From Comamonas sp. (GTDB taxonomy: Bacteria > Pseudomonadota > Gammaproteobacteria > Burkholderiales > Burkholderiaceae_C), in NCBI GenBank assembly GCA_021166775.1, contig JAJPEQ010000001.1:62001-126000 (forward strand): 64,000 nucleotides of DNA, written 5' to 3'. Shown in pieces: positions 1-8,957 of the stretch (positions are counted from its first letter, which is position 1; every line of letters begins with the position of its first letter). Both the position numbers and the translations under genes were made by a program. The notes below the pieces were generated by a model that saw only the letters and a program-made list of their open reading frames with translations, ran no database searches and was not told the origin of the DNA.

Positions 1-214
1 GCTGCACTACCTGATGGCGCATGCCGAACGCGTGCACAGCCGCGCTCAATTGCTGGACAAGGTCTGGGGCGACCACGTCTATATCGAAGAGCGCACGGTG
101 GACGTGCATGTGAAGCGCCTGCGCGAAGCGCTCGGCGACGCGGGCGCGCTCATCGAGACCGTGCGCGGCGCGGGCTACCGGTTCACGGCGCATTCGGCTC
201 AGAAAAAACAATAG
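1..214 (+). CDS. phoB: Phosphate regulon response regulator PhoB, C-terminal fragment
   Basis: Only the last 71 codons or so are in the window; the gene begins upstream. The translation is the end of an OmpR/PhoB-type winged-helix DNA-binding domain, with the recognition-helix stretch [15 protein letters not shown] and the closing wing GAGYRF. The receiver domain is outside. It is followed 47 bp later by phoR on the same strand, which supports PhoB rather than another OmpR-family regulator. The TAG stop lies inside an intergenic repeat copy starting at 211. PhoB activates phosphate-starvation genes after phosphorylation by PhoR. Confidence 0.85.
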   Translation, partial: LHYLMAHAERVHSRAQLLDKVWGDHVYIEERTVDVHVKRLREALGDAGALIETVRGAGYRFTAHSAQKKQ

Positions 215-254
215 CTGTCCGCGCAATATAGACAAGCGCCACGGCCATTTTTCA
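211..254 (+). repeat. Intergenic AATAGCTG-type repeat, copy 1
   Basis: Short degenerate repeat with the modules AATAGCTG, then AAGCGC, then a T-rich end (CCATTTTT). Similar copies occur near 5084, 26190, 30566, 44453 and 45921. Here it supplies the phoB stop codon (TAG at 212-214) and fills most of the phoB-phoR gap. Confidence 0.55.
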
Positions 255-261
255 TTCAAAT

Positions 262-1638
262 ATGCTCACGCGCCTGCTTCTCTTTGCCGCACTGCAGCTG
301 GCCGGCGGTGCGCTTGGCGGCTGGTGGGGCGGACCCTGGGCTGCGGCGGGCGGCGCCTGCGCGGCCGCCTGGCTGTGGTTTGCCTGGGATGCTGCCAGCG
401 CCGCACGGCTGCTTGCCTGGCTGCGCGACGGCGCCGGGAGAGCGAGCCCGCGCCTGCACGGCACGTGGGGCGAGGCGCTGGACCGCACCCACCGGCTGCA
501 GCGCCAGCACGAGCAGGCGCTGGCGGCAAGCGAGGCGCGCCTGCACACCTTCTTGTCGGCCATCCAGGCTTCGCCCAACGGTGTGCTGCTGCTGGACGAG
601 CAGGGTCGCATCGAATGGTGCAACCAGCAGGCGGCGCAGCAGTTCGGCCTGGATGTGCAGCGCGATCAGATGCAGGTCATCGGCAATCTGGTGCGCGACC
701 CGGCCTTTGGTGCCTACGTCACGGCGCGCGATTTCACCCACGACCTGCTGCTGACCCGGCCCGCCGCCAACGGGGCCGCGCCCACGCAGCTGGCGATACG
801 CCTGCACCCCTACGGCGAAGGGCGCACGCTGATGCTCTCGCGCGACGTCACGCAAGTGCAACTGGCCGAAACCATGCGGCGCGACTTCGTCGCCAACGTC
901 TCGCACGAGATCCGCACGCCGCTCACGGTGCTCGCGGGCTTCATCGAAACTTTGCAGACGCTCCAGCTGAACGAGGCCGAACGCGCACGCTACCTCACGC
1001 TCATGGCCCAGCAGTCGCGGCGCATGCAGGCACTGGTGCAGGACCTGCTCACGCTGTCGCGCCTGGAAGGCAGTCCGGCCCCGGGCCTGGAGGCCTGGAC
1101 GCCGGTGCGTACGCTGCTGCAGCGCTGCGCGCAGGAAGCGCGCGAGCTCTCGCATCGGGTGCTGCCCGCGGGCGCTGCCCCGCACCAATGGGAGTTTCCG
1201 GACGACGCGTCGCTGCAATCCGCGGGCGAGATCGCGGGCAACGAGGCCGAGCTCTACAGCGCCCTGTCCAACCTCGTGAGCAACGCGGTGCGTTACACCC
1301 CTGCCGCCGGCCTGATCCGCGTCACCTGGCAGCCGCAGGCCGACGGCGGCGCGACCTTCAGCGTGCGCGACAGCGGCCCCGGCATCGCCGCGGAACACAT
1401 TCCCCGCCTGACCGAGCGCTTTTACCGCATCGATCGCGGGCGCTCGCGCGACAGCGGCGGCACCGGCCTGGGCCTGGCCATCGTCAAACACGTCGTGCAA
1501 CGCCACGGCGCACAGCTCACGATCACGAGCACACCCGGGCAAGGCTCCGTCTTCTGCGTGCGGTTCCCGGCGGGACGCTGGCGAGCGTCACGTGCGCACA
1601 GCCCCGCGGCATCAGAGAGCACGGCGCCAAGCCTCTGA
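262..1638 (+). CDS. phoR: Phosphate regulon sensor histidine kinase PhoR
   Basis: 458 aa. Hydrophobic N-terminus (two membrane segments in about the first 55 residues), a PAS-like region (about 95-200), then HisKA with SHEIRTPLTVLAGF (phospho-acceptor His215) and HATPase_c with an N box near N337 (NLVSNAVRY), DSGPGIA near 370 and GGTGLGLAI near 400. The run after the His box is typical of PhoR. It phosphorylates PhoB under low phosphate in the inner membrane. It follows phoB directly and probably shares its transcript. The ATG at 262 is the first in frame and encodes a plausible membrane start. Confidence 0.9.
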   Translation: MLTRLLLFAALQLAGGALGGWWGGPWAAAGGACAAAWLWFAWDAASAARLLAWLRDGAGRASPRLHGTWGEALDRTHRLQRQHEQALAASEARLHTFLSAIQASPNGVLLLDEQGRIEWCNQQAAQQFGLDVQRDQMQVIGNLVRDPAFGAYVTARDFTHDLLLTRPAANGAAPTQLAIRLHPYGEGRTLMLSRDVTQVQLAETMRRDFVANVSHEIRTPLTVLAGFIETLQTLQLNEAERARYLTLMAQQSRRMQALVQDLLTLSRLEGSPAPGLEAWTPVRTLLQRCAQEARELSHRVLPAGAAPHQWEFPDDASLQSAGEIAGNEAELYSALSNLVSNAVRYTPAAGLIRVTWQPQADGGATFSVRDSGPGIAAEHIPRLTERFYRIDRGRSRDSGGTGLGLAIVKHVVQRHGAQLTITSTPGQGSVFCVRFPAGRWRASRAHSPAASESTAPSL

Positions 1639-1725
1639 CGCACGGACACCGACCGCCTGACGTCGATCGCTCACAAAGCCCCCAGCACGCCCTCTTGCGC
1701 CGGATCCGGACCCGACACCTGCCCC

Positions 1726-2931
1726 ATGCCCGCCGAACCTCCTCGTGCTCCCCAGGACAGCCAGACCGCCCGTGCGACGCCGCGCATCCCGGCCGGCATC
1801 TGGGTGATCGGCTTCGTCAGCCTGCTGATGGACATTTCTTCCGAGATGATCCACAGCCTGCTGCCGCTGTTCATGGTCTCGGCGCTGGGGGCCAGCGCAT
1901 TGGCGGTCGGCATCGTCGAAGGGCTGGCGGAGTCAACCGCCCTGATCGTCAAGGTGTTCTCCGGCGTGCTCAGCGACTACCTGGGCAAACGCAAGGGCCT
2001 CGCGGTGTTCGGCTACGCGTTGGGCGCCTTCACCAAACCGCTGTTCGCCATCGCGCCGACGGTCGGTGTCGTGCTTTCGGCCCGCGTGATCGATCGCATC
2101 GGCAAGGGCATACGCGGTGCGCCACGCGACGCGCTGGTGGCGGACATCACGCCGCCGACCCTGCGCGGTGCGGCCTTCGGGCTGCGCCAGTCGCTGGATA
2201 CCGTCGGGGCATTTCTCGGTCCGCTGCTCGCCGCAGGGCTGATGTGGCTGTGGTCCGACAATTTCCGGGCCGTGTTCTGGGTGGCGGTGATTCCCGGGCT
2301 GCTCGCGGTGGTCCTGCTGGCATGGGGCGTGCGCGAACCCGAGCGCCACGCGGGCCTTCGGCGCATCAATCCGATCGACCGGAAAAACCTCAGGCGCCTG
2401 AGCGGCGCGTATTGGTGGGTGGTCGGCGTGGGCGCGGTTTTCACGCTGGCCCGTTTCAGTGAAGCCTTTCTCGTTCTGCGCGCCCAGCAGACAGGCATGG
2501 CGCTCGCCCTGGTCCCGCTGGTGATGGTGGCGATGAATCTGGTGTTCGCCGCCTCGGCCTACCCCTTTGGAAAACTGTCGGACCGCGTGAGCCACAAGGC
2601 ACTGCTGGCCGGGGGCCTGCTCGTCCTGATCGCGGCCGATCTGGTTCTGGCCCTCGGCGGCCACTGGAGCACCCTGCTTGCAGGCGTTGCGCTGTGGGGC
2701 ATCCACATGGGCATGACGCAGGGTCTGCTCGCCACCATGGTGGCCAACCACGCACCCGAGGATCTGAGGGGAACCGCCTTCGGCCTGTTCAACCTCGTAA
2801 GCGGGCTGGCCATGCTGGTTGCCAGCGTCGTCGCCGGCTTGTTGTGGGACCGGCTGGGTGCCGAGTTCACGTTCTATGCGGGCGCCGCGTTCAGCGCCAT
2901 CGCTCTTCTCGCCTTGGGCAAACGGCTTTAA
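1726..2931 (+). CDS. MFS transporter
   Basis: 401 aa, about 12 hydrophobic segments. The cytoplasmic loop 2-3 contains GVLSDYLGKRKG, matching the MFS signature G-x-x-x-D-x-x-G-R/K-R. Another conserved stretch, DRIGKGIRGAPRDAL, is shared with a group of uncharacterised bacterial MFS proteins. Inner-membrane carrier; the substrate cannot be read from the sequence. It lies 87 bp downstream of phoR on the same strand, but nothing links it to phosphate. The stop overlaps the left edge of a palindromic repeat (2930-3020). Confidence 0.8.
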   Translation: MPAEPPRAPQDSQTARATPRIPAGIWVIGFVSLLMDISSEMIHSLLPLFMVSALGASALAVGIVEGLAESTALIVKVFSGVLSDYLGKRKGLAVFGYALGAFTKPLFAIAPTVGVVLSARVIDRIGKGIRGAPRDALVADITPPTLRGAAFGLRQSLDTVGAFLGPLLAAGLMWLWSDNFRAVFWVAVIPGLLAVVLLAWGVREPERHAGLRRINPIDRKNLRRLSGAYWWVVGVGAVFTLARFSEAFLVLRAQQTGMALALVPLVMVAMNLVFAASAYPFGKLSDRVSHKALLAGGLLVLIAADLVLALGGHWSTLLAGVALWGIHMGMTQGLLATMVANHAPEDLRGTAFGLFNLVSGLAMLVASVVAGLLWDRLGAEFTFYAGAAFSAIALLALGKRL

Positions 2932-3020
2932 GGCGACACCGAACAAATCCCCACGCCGGGGCGCGCACGGTGCGCAAAGCGCAGCCATGGCGCTCGCGAG
3001 GAACTCGTTCGGCCTTGTCC
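2930..3020. repeat. Palindromic intergenic repeat (AGGCGACGCTGAACAAGTCC type), copy 1
   Basis: Left arm AAGGCGACACCGAACAAATCC and right arm close to its reverse complement (GGAACTCGTTCGGCCTTGTCC) form an imperfect stem around a GC-rich centre with GCGCAGCCATGG. Related to copies at about 5945, 30607, 34995 and 60464. Confidence 0.5.
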
Positions 3021-3099
3021 TGGCACCGCCCGAGATCGACGGCCGCAACCGCCCCCGGTTTTGCGGGAGCTCGGGCCGCGTCTGAGACAATCGCGCCCC

Positions 3100-3765
3100 G
3101 TGAACGCAGACACCATCACCACCATCCTCATCTACGCGCTGCCCGTGCTCCTGTCGATCACGGTGCACGAGGCCGCCCACGGCTACGCCGCGCGCCACTT
3201 TGGCGATCACACGGCCGAGAGGATGGGGCGCATCACGCTCAACCCGCTCAAGCACATCGATCCCATCGGCACCATCGCGATGCCGCTGTTTCTGTATTTC
3301 GCCACCTCGGGCGCCTTTCTCTTCGGCTATGCCAAGCCAGTACCGGTCAACTTCGGCGCGCTGCGCAACCCCAAGCGCGACATGGTCTGGGTGGCGCTCG
3401 CCGGCCCCGCCTCCAACCTGGCGCAGGCGATAGGCTGGGCGCTGCTGATCGTGCTCTACGCGGTACTGGGCGTGACCGAGCCTTTCTTCATCAAGATGGC
3501 ACAGGGCGGCATCCTCGCCAACCTCGTGATGTGGGCCTTCAACCTGTTTCCGCTGCCGCCGCTCGATGGCGGGCGCATCCTCGTGGGGCTGTTGCCCTGG
3601 CGCCAGGCGCAATGGGTGGCGCGTATCGAGCCTTACGGTTTCTTCATCGTCATGGCGCTCGTCGTGGCGGGGGTGGTGGGCACCTACTGGCTGATGCCGC
3701 TGATGCAGTTCGGCTATGCGCTGATCCAGTGGCTCATCACGCCGCTCGTGGCCCTGCTGCACTGA
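3100..3765 (+). CDS. Site-2 protease family (M50) membrane metalloprotease
   Basis: About 221 aa from the GTG at 3100 (an in-frame start at 3061 would add 13 residues of non-membrane sequence). HEAAH near residue 23 is the zinc-binding HExxH inside the first membrane helix, and NLFPLPPLDGGRIL near 150 is the conserved N/D-PxPxLDG motif supplying the third ligand. Five or six hydrophobic segments. This compact form, with no PDZ domain, belongs to the Rv2625/YwhC-like M50B group rather than RseP. It would cleave within the membrane; the substrate is unknown. It lies 9 bp upstream of trpS and is probably co-transcribed with it. Confidence 0.85.
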   Translation: MNADTITTILIYALPVLLSITVHEAAHGYAARHFGDHTAERMGRITLNPLKHIDPIGTIAMPLFLYFATSGAFLFGYAKPVPVNFGALRNPKRDMVWVALAGPASNLAQAIGWALLIVLYAVLGVTEPFFIKMAQGGILANLVMWAFNLFPLPPLDGGRILVGLLPWRQAQWVARIEPYGFFIVMALVVAGVVGTYWLMPLMQFGYALIQWLITPLVALLH

Positions 3766-3774
3766 TTTCCTCCT

Positions 3775-5067
3775 ATGACCATCACGCGTTTTCTCACCGG
3801 CATCACGCCTTCGGGCACGCCGCACCTGGGCAATTTCGTCGGCTCCATCCGCCCTTCCGTGGCCGCCAGCCGCAACCCCGAGGTACAAAGCTTCTATTTC
3901 CTGGCGGACTACCACGCGCTCATCAAGTGCCAGGAGCCGGCGCGCGTGAACCGCTCCACGCTGGAGATCGCCGCGAGCTGGCTCGCCGCGGGGCTCGACC
4001 CCGAGCACGTCACCTTCTACCGCCAGTCGGACATTCCTGAAATCCCCGAACTCACCTGGCTGCTCACCTGCGTGACGGGCAAGGGGCTGCTCAACCGCGC
4101 CCACGCCTACAAGGCGGCACAGGACAGGAACCGCGAGGCCGGGCACGACACGGACGACGGCGTGAGCGCGGGCCTGTTCATGTACCCGGTGCTCATGGCG
4201 GCCGACATCCTGGTGTTCAACGCCCACAAGGTGCCCGTGGGACGCGACCAGGTGCAGCACATCGAGATGGCGCGCGACATCGCCGCGAGCTTCAACCACC
4301 TCTATGGCGAGCATTTCACGCTGCCCGAGGCGGCGATCGAGGAAAAAGTCGCGACGCTCGCAGGCCTGGACGGCCGCAAGATGAGCAAGAGCTACGACAA
4401 CACCATCCCCCTCTTTGCCACGCGCGCCGAACTCCGCAAGCTCATCGCCTCCATCGTCACCGATTCGCGCGCGCCGGGCGAGCCCAAAGAGGTCGAGGGC
4501 TCGGCGCTCTTTCAGATCTACCAGGCCTTCGCCACGCCCGAGGAAACCGCGACCATGCGCGCGGCCTACGCGCAAGGCATTGCCTGGGGCGACGCCAAGC
4601 AGCTGCTCTTCGAGCGCGTGGACAAGGAGCTCTCGCCCATGCGCGAACGCTACGACGATCTGATGGCCCACCCCCAGCGAGTCGAAACCGCGCTGCGCCA
4701 GGGCGGAGAGCGCGCCCGCGCCCTGGCGCGCCCCTTCGTGCAAGGCCTGCGCGAGGCCGTGGGTCTGCGCCCGCTCACCCCGGCATCGACCGCCACGCAA
4801 AAGGGCAAGGCCGCCACCGCCGGCCTGCCGCACTTCAAGCAGTACCGCGAAAAAGACGGCAAGTTCTACTTCAAGTTCGTCGCGGGCGACGGCACGCTGC
4901 TGCTGCAAAGCACGGGATTCGACGCACCGCGTGACGCGGGCCAGCTCATCGCCCACCTGCAGCGCGAGGGTGCGGCCCTCACGGCGCTGCCCGCCACGGT
5001 GACGGCCGCGGACGGAGTGGCGCTTGACAGCATCGTGCAAGCACTCAAGGCACTGGCCTCAGGCTGA
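3775..5067 (+). CDS. trpS: Tryptophanyl-tRNA synthetase with C-terminal extension
   Basis: 430 aa, well over the roughly 330 aa of the E. coli enzyme. Class I synthetase: the HIGH-like motif is TPSGTPHLGN near residue 10 and the KMSKS motif is exactly KMSKS at 202-206. It charges tRNA-Trp in the cytoplasm. After the catalytic and anticodon-binding parts (to about 335) there is a low-complexity linker and then a block (about 357-395) with DGKFYFKF, GTLLLQSTGF and AGQLIAHL that resembles the small DUF1508/YegP fold. The ATG at 3775 follows the upstream gene by 9 bp. Confidence 0.95.
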   Translation: MTITRFLTGITPSGTPHLGNFVGSIRPSVAASRNPEVQSFYFLADYHALIKCQEPARVNRSTLEIAASWLAAGLDPEHVTFYRQSDIPEIPELTWLLTCVTGKGLLNRAHAYKAAQDRNREAGHDTDDGVSAGLFMYPVLMAADILVFNAHKVPVGRDQVQHIEMARDIAASFNHLYGEHFTLPEAAIEEKVATLAGLDGRKMSKSYDNTIPLFATRAELRKLIASIVTDSRAPGEPKEVEGSALFQIYQAFATPEETATMRAAYAQGIAWGDAKQLLFERVDKELSPMRERYDDLMAHPQRVETALRQGGERARALARPFVQGLREAVGLRPLTPASTATQKGKAATAGLPHFKQYREKDGKFYFKFVAGDGTLLLQSTGFDAPRDAGQLIAHLQREGAALTALPATVTAADGVALDSIVQALKALASG

Positions 5068-5083
5068 GCAAATCGAGCAGTGC

Positions 5084-5140
5084 ATTTTTGATAGCTGCTT
5101 GCGCTTTATTTTCAAGCCATCGATGTCAATTTGATCAAAA
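5084..5140 (+). repeat. Intergenic AATAGCTG-type repeat, copy 2
   Basis: Contains TTTTTGATAGCTGCTTGCGCTT followed by TTTCAAGCCAT and a T/A-rich end. Same modules as copy 1, placed just after the trpS stop. Confidence 0.55.
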
Positions 5141-5155
5141 TCCCAAAGACGAAAC

Positions 5156-5242
5156 ATGCGCATCGCCGTGGTGGATGACGAGCCGCCATGGGTCGGGTTC
5201 TGCGACCGAGCGCTGGGCGTTTCCCACCTGCTCCCGCGCTGA
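5156..5242 (+). pseudogene. Truncated response-regulator start (remnant)
   Basis: An ATG-initiated frame of 28 codons begins MRIAVVDDEPPWVGF, which looks like the first beta strand and acidic pocket (VVDDE) of a two-component receiver domain, then diverges and stops at 5240-5242. No receiver continuation was found in the other frames before the next gene. Most likely the 5' end of a deleted regulator gene; chance similarity of about 10 residues is possible. Confidence 0.35.
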
Positions 5243-5336
5243 CGCGCCCACGGGCGAGGCCGCCGCGGATGCGTCCGCGGGCCAATACGTGCTCCGGCTG
5301 CCCGCCGCTTCGCCGTGAGGCCACCTGCCACCGCGG

Positions 5337-5915
5337 TCAGCGATCCATCCCGTGGTACTCGAGATTGGGCATCATGCTCACGCCCGTGGACATGCGGTTG
5401 GTCATGTTGTAAAAGCCCGTGGCCGCCACGATGTCCCAGATGTCACGGTCGCCGAACCCCGCGTCACGCAAGCGCTGGCGGTCGTCCTCCTGCACCTTGG
5501 CCGGTGTTTCGGTGAGCTTGGCGGCAAAGTCCAGCATCGCACGCTCGCGTGGCGACAGCCTGGCGCTGCGGTAGTTCATCACCAGCAGCTCGCCGAGCAC
5601 CGGGTCTTTCGCCAGCCTGCGCACCGACTGGCCGTGCGAGACCAGGCAGTAGTAGCAGTGATTGATCGACGAGACCACCACCGCGATCATCTCGCGCTCC
5701 AGCCTGGACAGGCCCGAGTCGCCCAGCATCACCTCGTTGTAGAAGTTGGCGAAGTTGCGCAGCTTCGTCTGGTCGAAGCTGAGCGCCCGCAACACATTGG
5801 GCACCATGCCGAGTTTTTCCTGGCAGACCTCGAAATAGCGGCGCATGTCCTCGTCCAGCTCCGAGGTGTCGGGCGGCGGCAGGTCGAGGGCGGTGAGGTA
5901 GTCGGGCTGGTGCAT
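5337..5915 (-). CDS. Peroxidase-related (AhpD/carboxymuconolactone decarboxylase fold) protein
   Basis: 192 aa from the ATG at 5915 (MHQPDYLTALDLP); an in-frame extension to 6065 adds poorly conserved sequence. The core VVVSSINHCYYCLVSHG carries Cys87, Cys90 and His94, the CxxC...H thiol-disulfide centre of AhpD-like proteins. The rest fits the family of uncharacterised peroxidase-related enzymes with a helical fold. Expected role: peroxide or disulfide reduction in the cytoplasm; the actual substrate is unknown. Transcribed away from trpS and divergently from the HAAT operon. Confidence 0.75.
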   Translation of the reverse strand: MHQPDYLTALDLPPPDTSELDEDMRRYFEVCQEKLGMVPNVLRALSFDQTKLRNFANFYNEVMLGDSGLSRLEREMIAVVVSSINHCYYCLVSHGQSVRRLAKDPVLGELLVMNYRSARLSPRERAMLDFAAKLTETPAKVQEDDRQRLRDAGFGDRDIWDIVAATGFYNMTNRMSTGVSMMPNLEYHGMDR

Positions 5916-5944
5916 CGCAATGTCCTTCGTACGGTGCGGTTTTC

Positions 5945-6016
5945 GTGGCTCAAGGCGGCGCCGAAAAGTCCCCGCGTGTGACGCGCGCACGAGGGACTTG
6001 CTCCATGTTGCCTCAA
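5945..6016. repeat. Palindromic intergenic repeat, copy 2 (short)
   Basis: Arms CAAGGCGGCGCCGAAAAGTCCC and GGGACTTGCTCCATGTTGCC face each other around an alternating GC centre (GCGTGTGACGCGCGC). Same arm consensus as copy 1, but only about 70 bp. It lies between two divergent genes and may contain the start region of one of them. Confidence 0.4.
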
Positions 6017-6121
6017 CGCGCACCATAGCGGCAGGAATCGACGGTGACTGTCGCCCTCCAGACATTTACCGGGGTTTTCACCCGGACACAGCCCGGTGAA
6101 TTGACGCTAACGTAAGCCCCC

Positions 6122-6991
6122 ATGGACATTGCGGCAGCGCACACCAGCGTGCCGCGATGGCAGACAACGGCAATGGAGAAGAACTTGGGCCAGCCAACGA
6201 CGATGCCATCCTCAGCAGAGCCGGTACTACGCTGCGAGAAGATCAGCCGCTGGTTCGGGGGCGTGCGTGCGCTCTCCGACGTGTCGCTCTCGGTGGCACA
6301 GGGTGAAATTTACGGCCTGGTCGGTCCCAACGGTTCGGGCAAGACGACACTGGTCAACTCCATCACGGGGTTCTACCCGCCGCAGGAAGGCAGCATCCAT
6401 TTCGAAGGCCACCAGATCAACGGCGTGCGTCCGCACCGCATCGCCTCGCTGGGCATTGCGCGCACCTTCCAGAACGTGGCCCTGTTCAAGGGCATGAGCG
6501 TGCTGGACAACATCCTCATGGGGCGCCACACCTTCATGCACCCCAGCGCCCTGGCCTCGCTCTTTTACTGGTGGTGGGCCGAAAAGGAAGAAATGTTGCA
6601 CCGCGACAAGGTCGAGGAGATCATCGACCTGCTGCAACTGGAGAGCGTGCGCGACGAACCCGTGGAAGTCATCCCACTGGGCATGCAAAAGCGCGTGGAG
6701 CTCGCCCGCGCGCTGGCCGCCGAGCCGCGCATGCTGATCCTGGACGAACCGATGGCGGGCATGAACCAGGAAGAGAAGGAATACATCGTGCGCTTCATCC
6801 TCGACGCCAAGGAAGCGCTGAACCTCACCATCCTGATCATCGAGCACCACATGGACGTGATCACCGCCATCTGCAACCGCGCGCTGGTGCTCAACAACGG
6901 CCGCATGATCGCGCAGGGGCCGGTGCGCGAGGCCGTAAACCACCCGGATGTGATCGCCGCCTACATCGGAGGGGCCATTGATGCTGCGTGA
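6122..6991 (+). CDS. Branched-chain-type (HAAT) ABC transporter ATPase, LivG-like
   Basis: 289 aa. Walker A GPNGSGKT at 68-75, Walker B LILDEPMAGM, H-loop IIEHHMD. The signature segment is degenerate: IPLGMQKRVELARAL in place of LSGGQ, common in LivG proteins. One of two ATPases of a hydrophobic amino acid/aromatic acid importer at the inner membrane. First gene of a tight operon (LivG, acyl-CoA ligase, LivH, LivM, receptor, LivF). The start is uncertain: internal ATGs at 6173 and 6206 would remove a non-conserved N-terminus. Confidence 0.85.
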   Translation: MDIAAAHTSVPRWQTTAMEKNLGQPTTMPSSAEPVLRCEKISRWFGGVRALSDVSLSVAQGEIYGLVGPNGSGKTTLVNSITGFYPPQEGSIHFEGHQINGVRPHRIASLGIARTFQNVALFKGMSVLDNILMGRHTFMHPSALASLFYWWWAEKEEMLHRDKVEEIIDLLQLESVRDEPVEVIPLGMQKRVELARALAAEPRMLILDEPMAGMNQEEKEYIVRFILDAKEALNLTILIIEHHMDVITAICNRALVLNNGRMIAQGPVREAVNHPDVIAAYIGGAIDAA

Positions 6992-8957
6992 AGACGCCAG
7001 CGGCATGCGCGCCGCCTCTCCCGCAAGCCGGGGCCCGGGCAGCGATCCGGGCGACCACCTGATCGCCGCGCTCGCGGCCAACGCCAGAGACCACGGCGCC
7101 ACGGTCGCGATGCGCGAGCGCGATCGCGGCATCTGGCAGGAAACCCGCTGGCAGGACTACCTGCGGCAGGTGCTTGAAGCCGCGGCGGGCCTGGAGCAGC
7201 TGGGCGTGGCGCCGGGCGACAAGGTGCTTGTCGTCGGAGACAATCGCCCCGCGCTGTACTTCGGCATGCTGGGCGCGATTGCGCTGCGCGCCGTCCCCTC
7301 GCCCGCCTACCCCGATTTCACGCCCGAGCAGCTGCTCGGCCAATTGCAACGCGAAGGGGTGCGCTTCGTGATTGCCGAGGACCAGGAGCAGGTGGACAAG
7401 CTCGTGGCGCTGCGCGATCACTATCAGGGCCTCGAATGGATCATCTACGACGATCCACGCGGCCTCGTCGGCCATGAGCCGCAAGGAACGATGGCCTTCA
7501 CCGAGCTGGCCCGGCGCGGGCGCGAACGCCTGAAGGCCGAACCGACGCTCGCCAACGAATTGACCAGCCGCCCGCGCGCGGACGACATCGCCATCCTGCT
7601 GCACTCTTCGGGCACCACCGGCGCGCCCAAGGGCATTCCGCTCAAGCACCGGCACGTGCTCTCCGCTGTGCGCAGTGCCGCGCAGGCCGGCTACTTCAGG
7701 ACCGGCGAGACGCACATGGCCTACATGCCGATCGCCTGGGTCGGGGACTTCATCTTCACGATCGCGGCCGCGCTGGCGCTGCGGTTCTCGGTCAACATCC
7801 CCGAGAAGCAGGAAACCGTGCAGCGCGACCTGCGCGAGATCGCACCCACGGTCTATTTCACCTCGCCGCGCGCCTGGTCCACCATGCTCACGCGCGTGCA
7901 GGTCGGCATCGCCGAGTCCACGCCGCTCAAGCGCTGGCTCTACGAACGCTTCATGCCGCTGGCGATCGAGATCGAGCGCGCGCGCCTGAAGGGGCGCGAA
8001 CCCAGCGGCGGCCAGCGCTTCATGCGGGCACTCGGCGAACTGCTGGTCTACGGCCCCGTCAAGGACCAGCTGGGGCTCTCGCGCGCCACGCACGCCTATA
8101 CCGCGGGCGAAGCCATCGGCGAGGAAATCTTCCTCTTCTTTCGCGCACTCGGCCTGCCGCTGCGCCAGTTCTACGGCCAGACGGAAAACTCGGCGCTGTG
8201 CGCCGCGCAGGAGGCCGGCACGGTCAAGCTGCACACGGTGGGCAAACCGTTTCCGGGCATCGACCTCAAGATCAGCGACAGCGGCGAAATCCTCGTGCGC
8301 GGCGGCAACGTGTTCGACGGCTATTTCGACGACGAGGCGGCCACGGCCGAATCGCTGCAGGATGGCTGGTTGCACACGGGCGACGCGGGCTACCTCGAAG
8401 ACGACGGCCAGCTCGTCGTGCTCGGGCGCGTCTCCGAAGTGGTCTACACCAACGCCCGCCAGCGCTTCATCCCGACCTTCATCGAAAACCAGCTCAAGTT
8501 CAGCCCCTACATCAAGGACGTGTGCGTGCTGGGCGACGGCCGCGACTACCTGGCCGCCATGGTGGCCATCGACTGGGACGCCGTGGGCCACTGGGCACAG
8601 GAGCACGGCGTGGCCTACACCTCGTTCGCCGAACTGTCGCAACAGACGGGCGTGTACGACCTGATGGCGCAGCTCTTTGCCTCGGTCAACGCCAAGCTGC
8701 CCGAGGGCACGCGCATCCGGCGCTTCGTGAACCTGCACAAGGAGTTCGATCCGGACGATGGCGAAGTCACACGCACGCGCAAGCTGCGCCGCGGCGTGAT
8801 CGCCGAGCACTACGCCGACATCATCGAGGCGATCTACGCGGGCAAGGACGAGGTCGAATCGATCGCGCAGATCACCTACGAAACCGGAGAATCGGGCGTG
8901 CTCAAGCGCCATCTCAGGATCCGCGACGTGCCCGCCAATGCCAAGGTGAACGCATGA
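6981..8957 (+). CDS. AMP-forming long-chain-type acyl-CoA synthetase
   Basis: 658 aa from the ATG at 6981, with GGAGG at 6968-6972, overlapping the LivG stop by 11 bp. Adenylation-superfamily motifs: LLHSSGTTGAPKG (P-loop) near 205-220, YGQTENS (A5) near 400, and a hinge region TGDAGYLEDDG. The length and SSGTTG form match the FadD15/long-chain group. It would activate a carboxylic acid to its CoA thioester in the cytoplasm. Its place inside a HAAT importer operon suggests that it traps the imported acid, perhaps an aromatic or branched acid; the substrate is unknown. Confidence 0.85.
   Translation: MLREDASGMRAASPASRGPGSDPGDHLIAALAANARDHGATVAMRERDRGIWQETRWQDYLRQVLEAAAGLEQLGVAPGDKVLVVGDNRPALYFGMLGAIALRAVPSPAYPDFTPEQLLGQLQREGVRFVIAEDQEQVDKLVALRDHYQGLEWIIYDDPRGLVGHEPQGTMAFTELARRGRERLKAEPTLANELTSRPRADDIAILLHSSGTTGAPKGIPLKHRHVLSAVRSAAQAGYFRTGETHMAYMPIAWVGDFIFTIAAALALRFSVNIPEKQETVQRDLREIAPTVYFTSPRAWSTMLTRVQVGIAESTPLKRWLYERFMPLAIEIERARLKGREPSGGQRFMRALGELLVYGPVKDQLGLSRATHAYTAGEAIGEEIFLFFRALGLPLRQFYGQTENSALCAAQEAGTVKLHTVGKPFPGIDLKISDSGEILVRGGNVFDGYFDDEAATAESLQDGWLHTGDAGYLEDDGQLVVLGRVSEVVYTNARQRFIPTFIENQLKFSPYIKDVCVLGDGRDYLAAMVAIDWDAVGHWAQEHGVAYTSFAELSQQTGVYDLMAQLFASVNAKLPEGTRIRRFVNLHKEFDPDDGEVTRTRKLRRGVIAEHYADIIEAIYAGKDEVESIAQITYETGESGVLKRHLRIRDVPANAKVNA

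Noticed and set aside
1933-5040. A 1035-codon open frame on the minus strand
   Set aside because: It is antisense to the MFS, M50 protease and trpS genes, has low-complexity Arg/His/Ala/Gly composition, and is a by-product of high-GC codon use.
6891-8912. A 673-codon minus-strand frame
   Set aside because: Lies wholly antisense to the acyl-CoA synthetase, whose family motifs are clear; no domain is recognisable in the antisense product.
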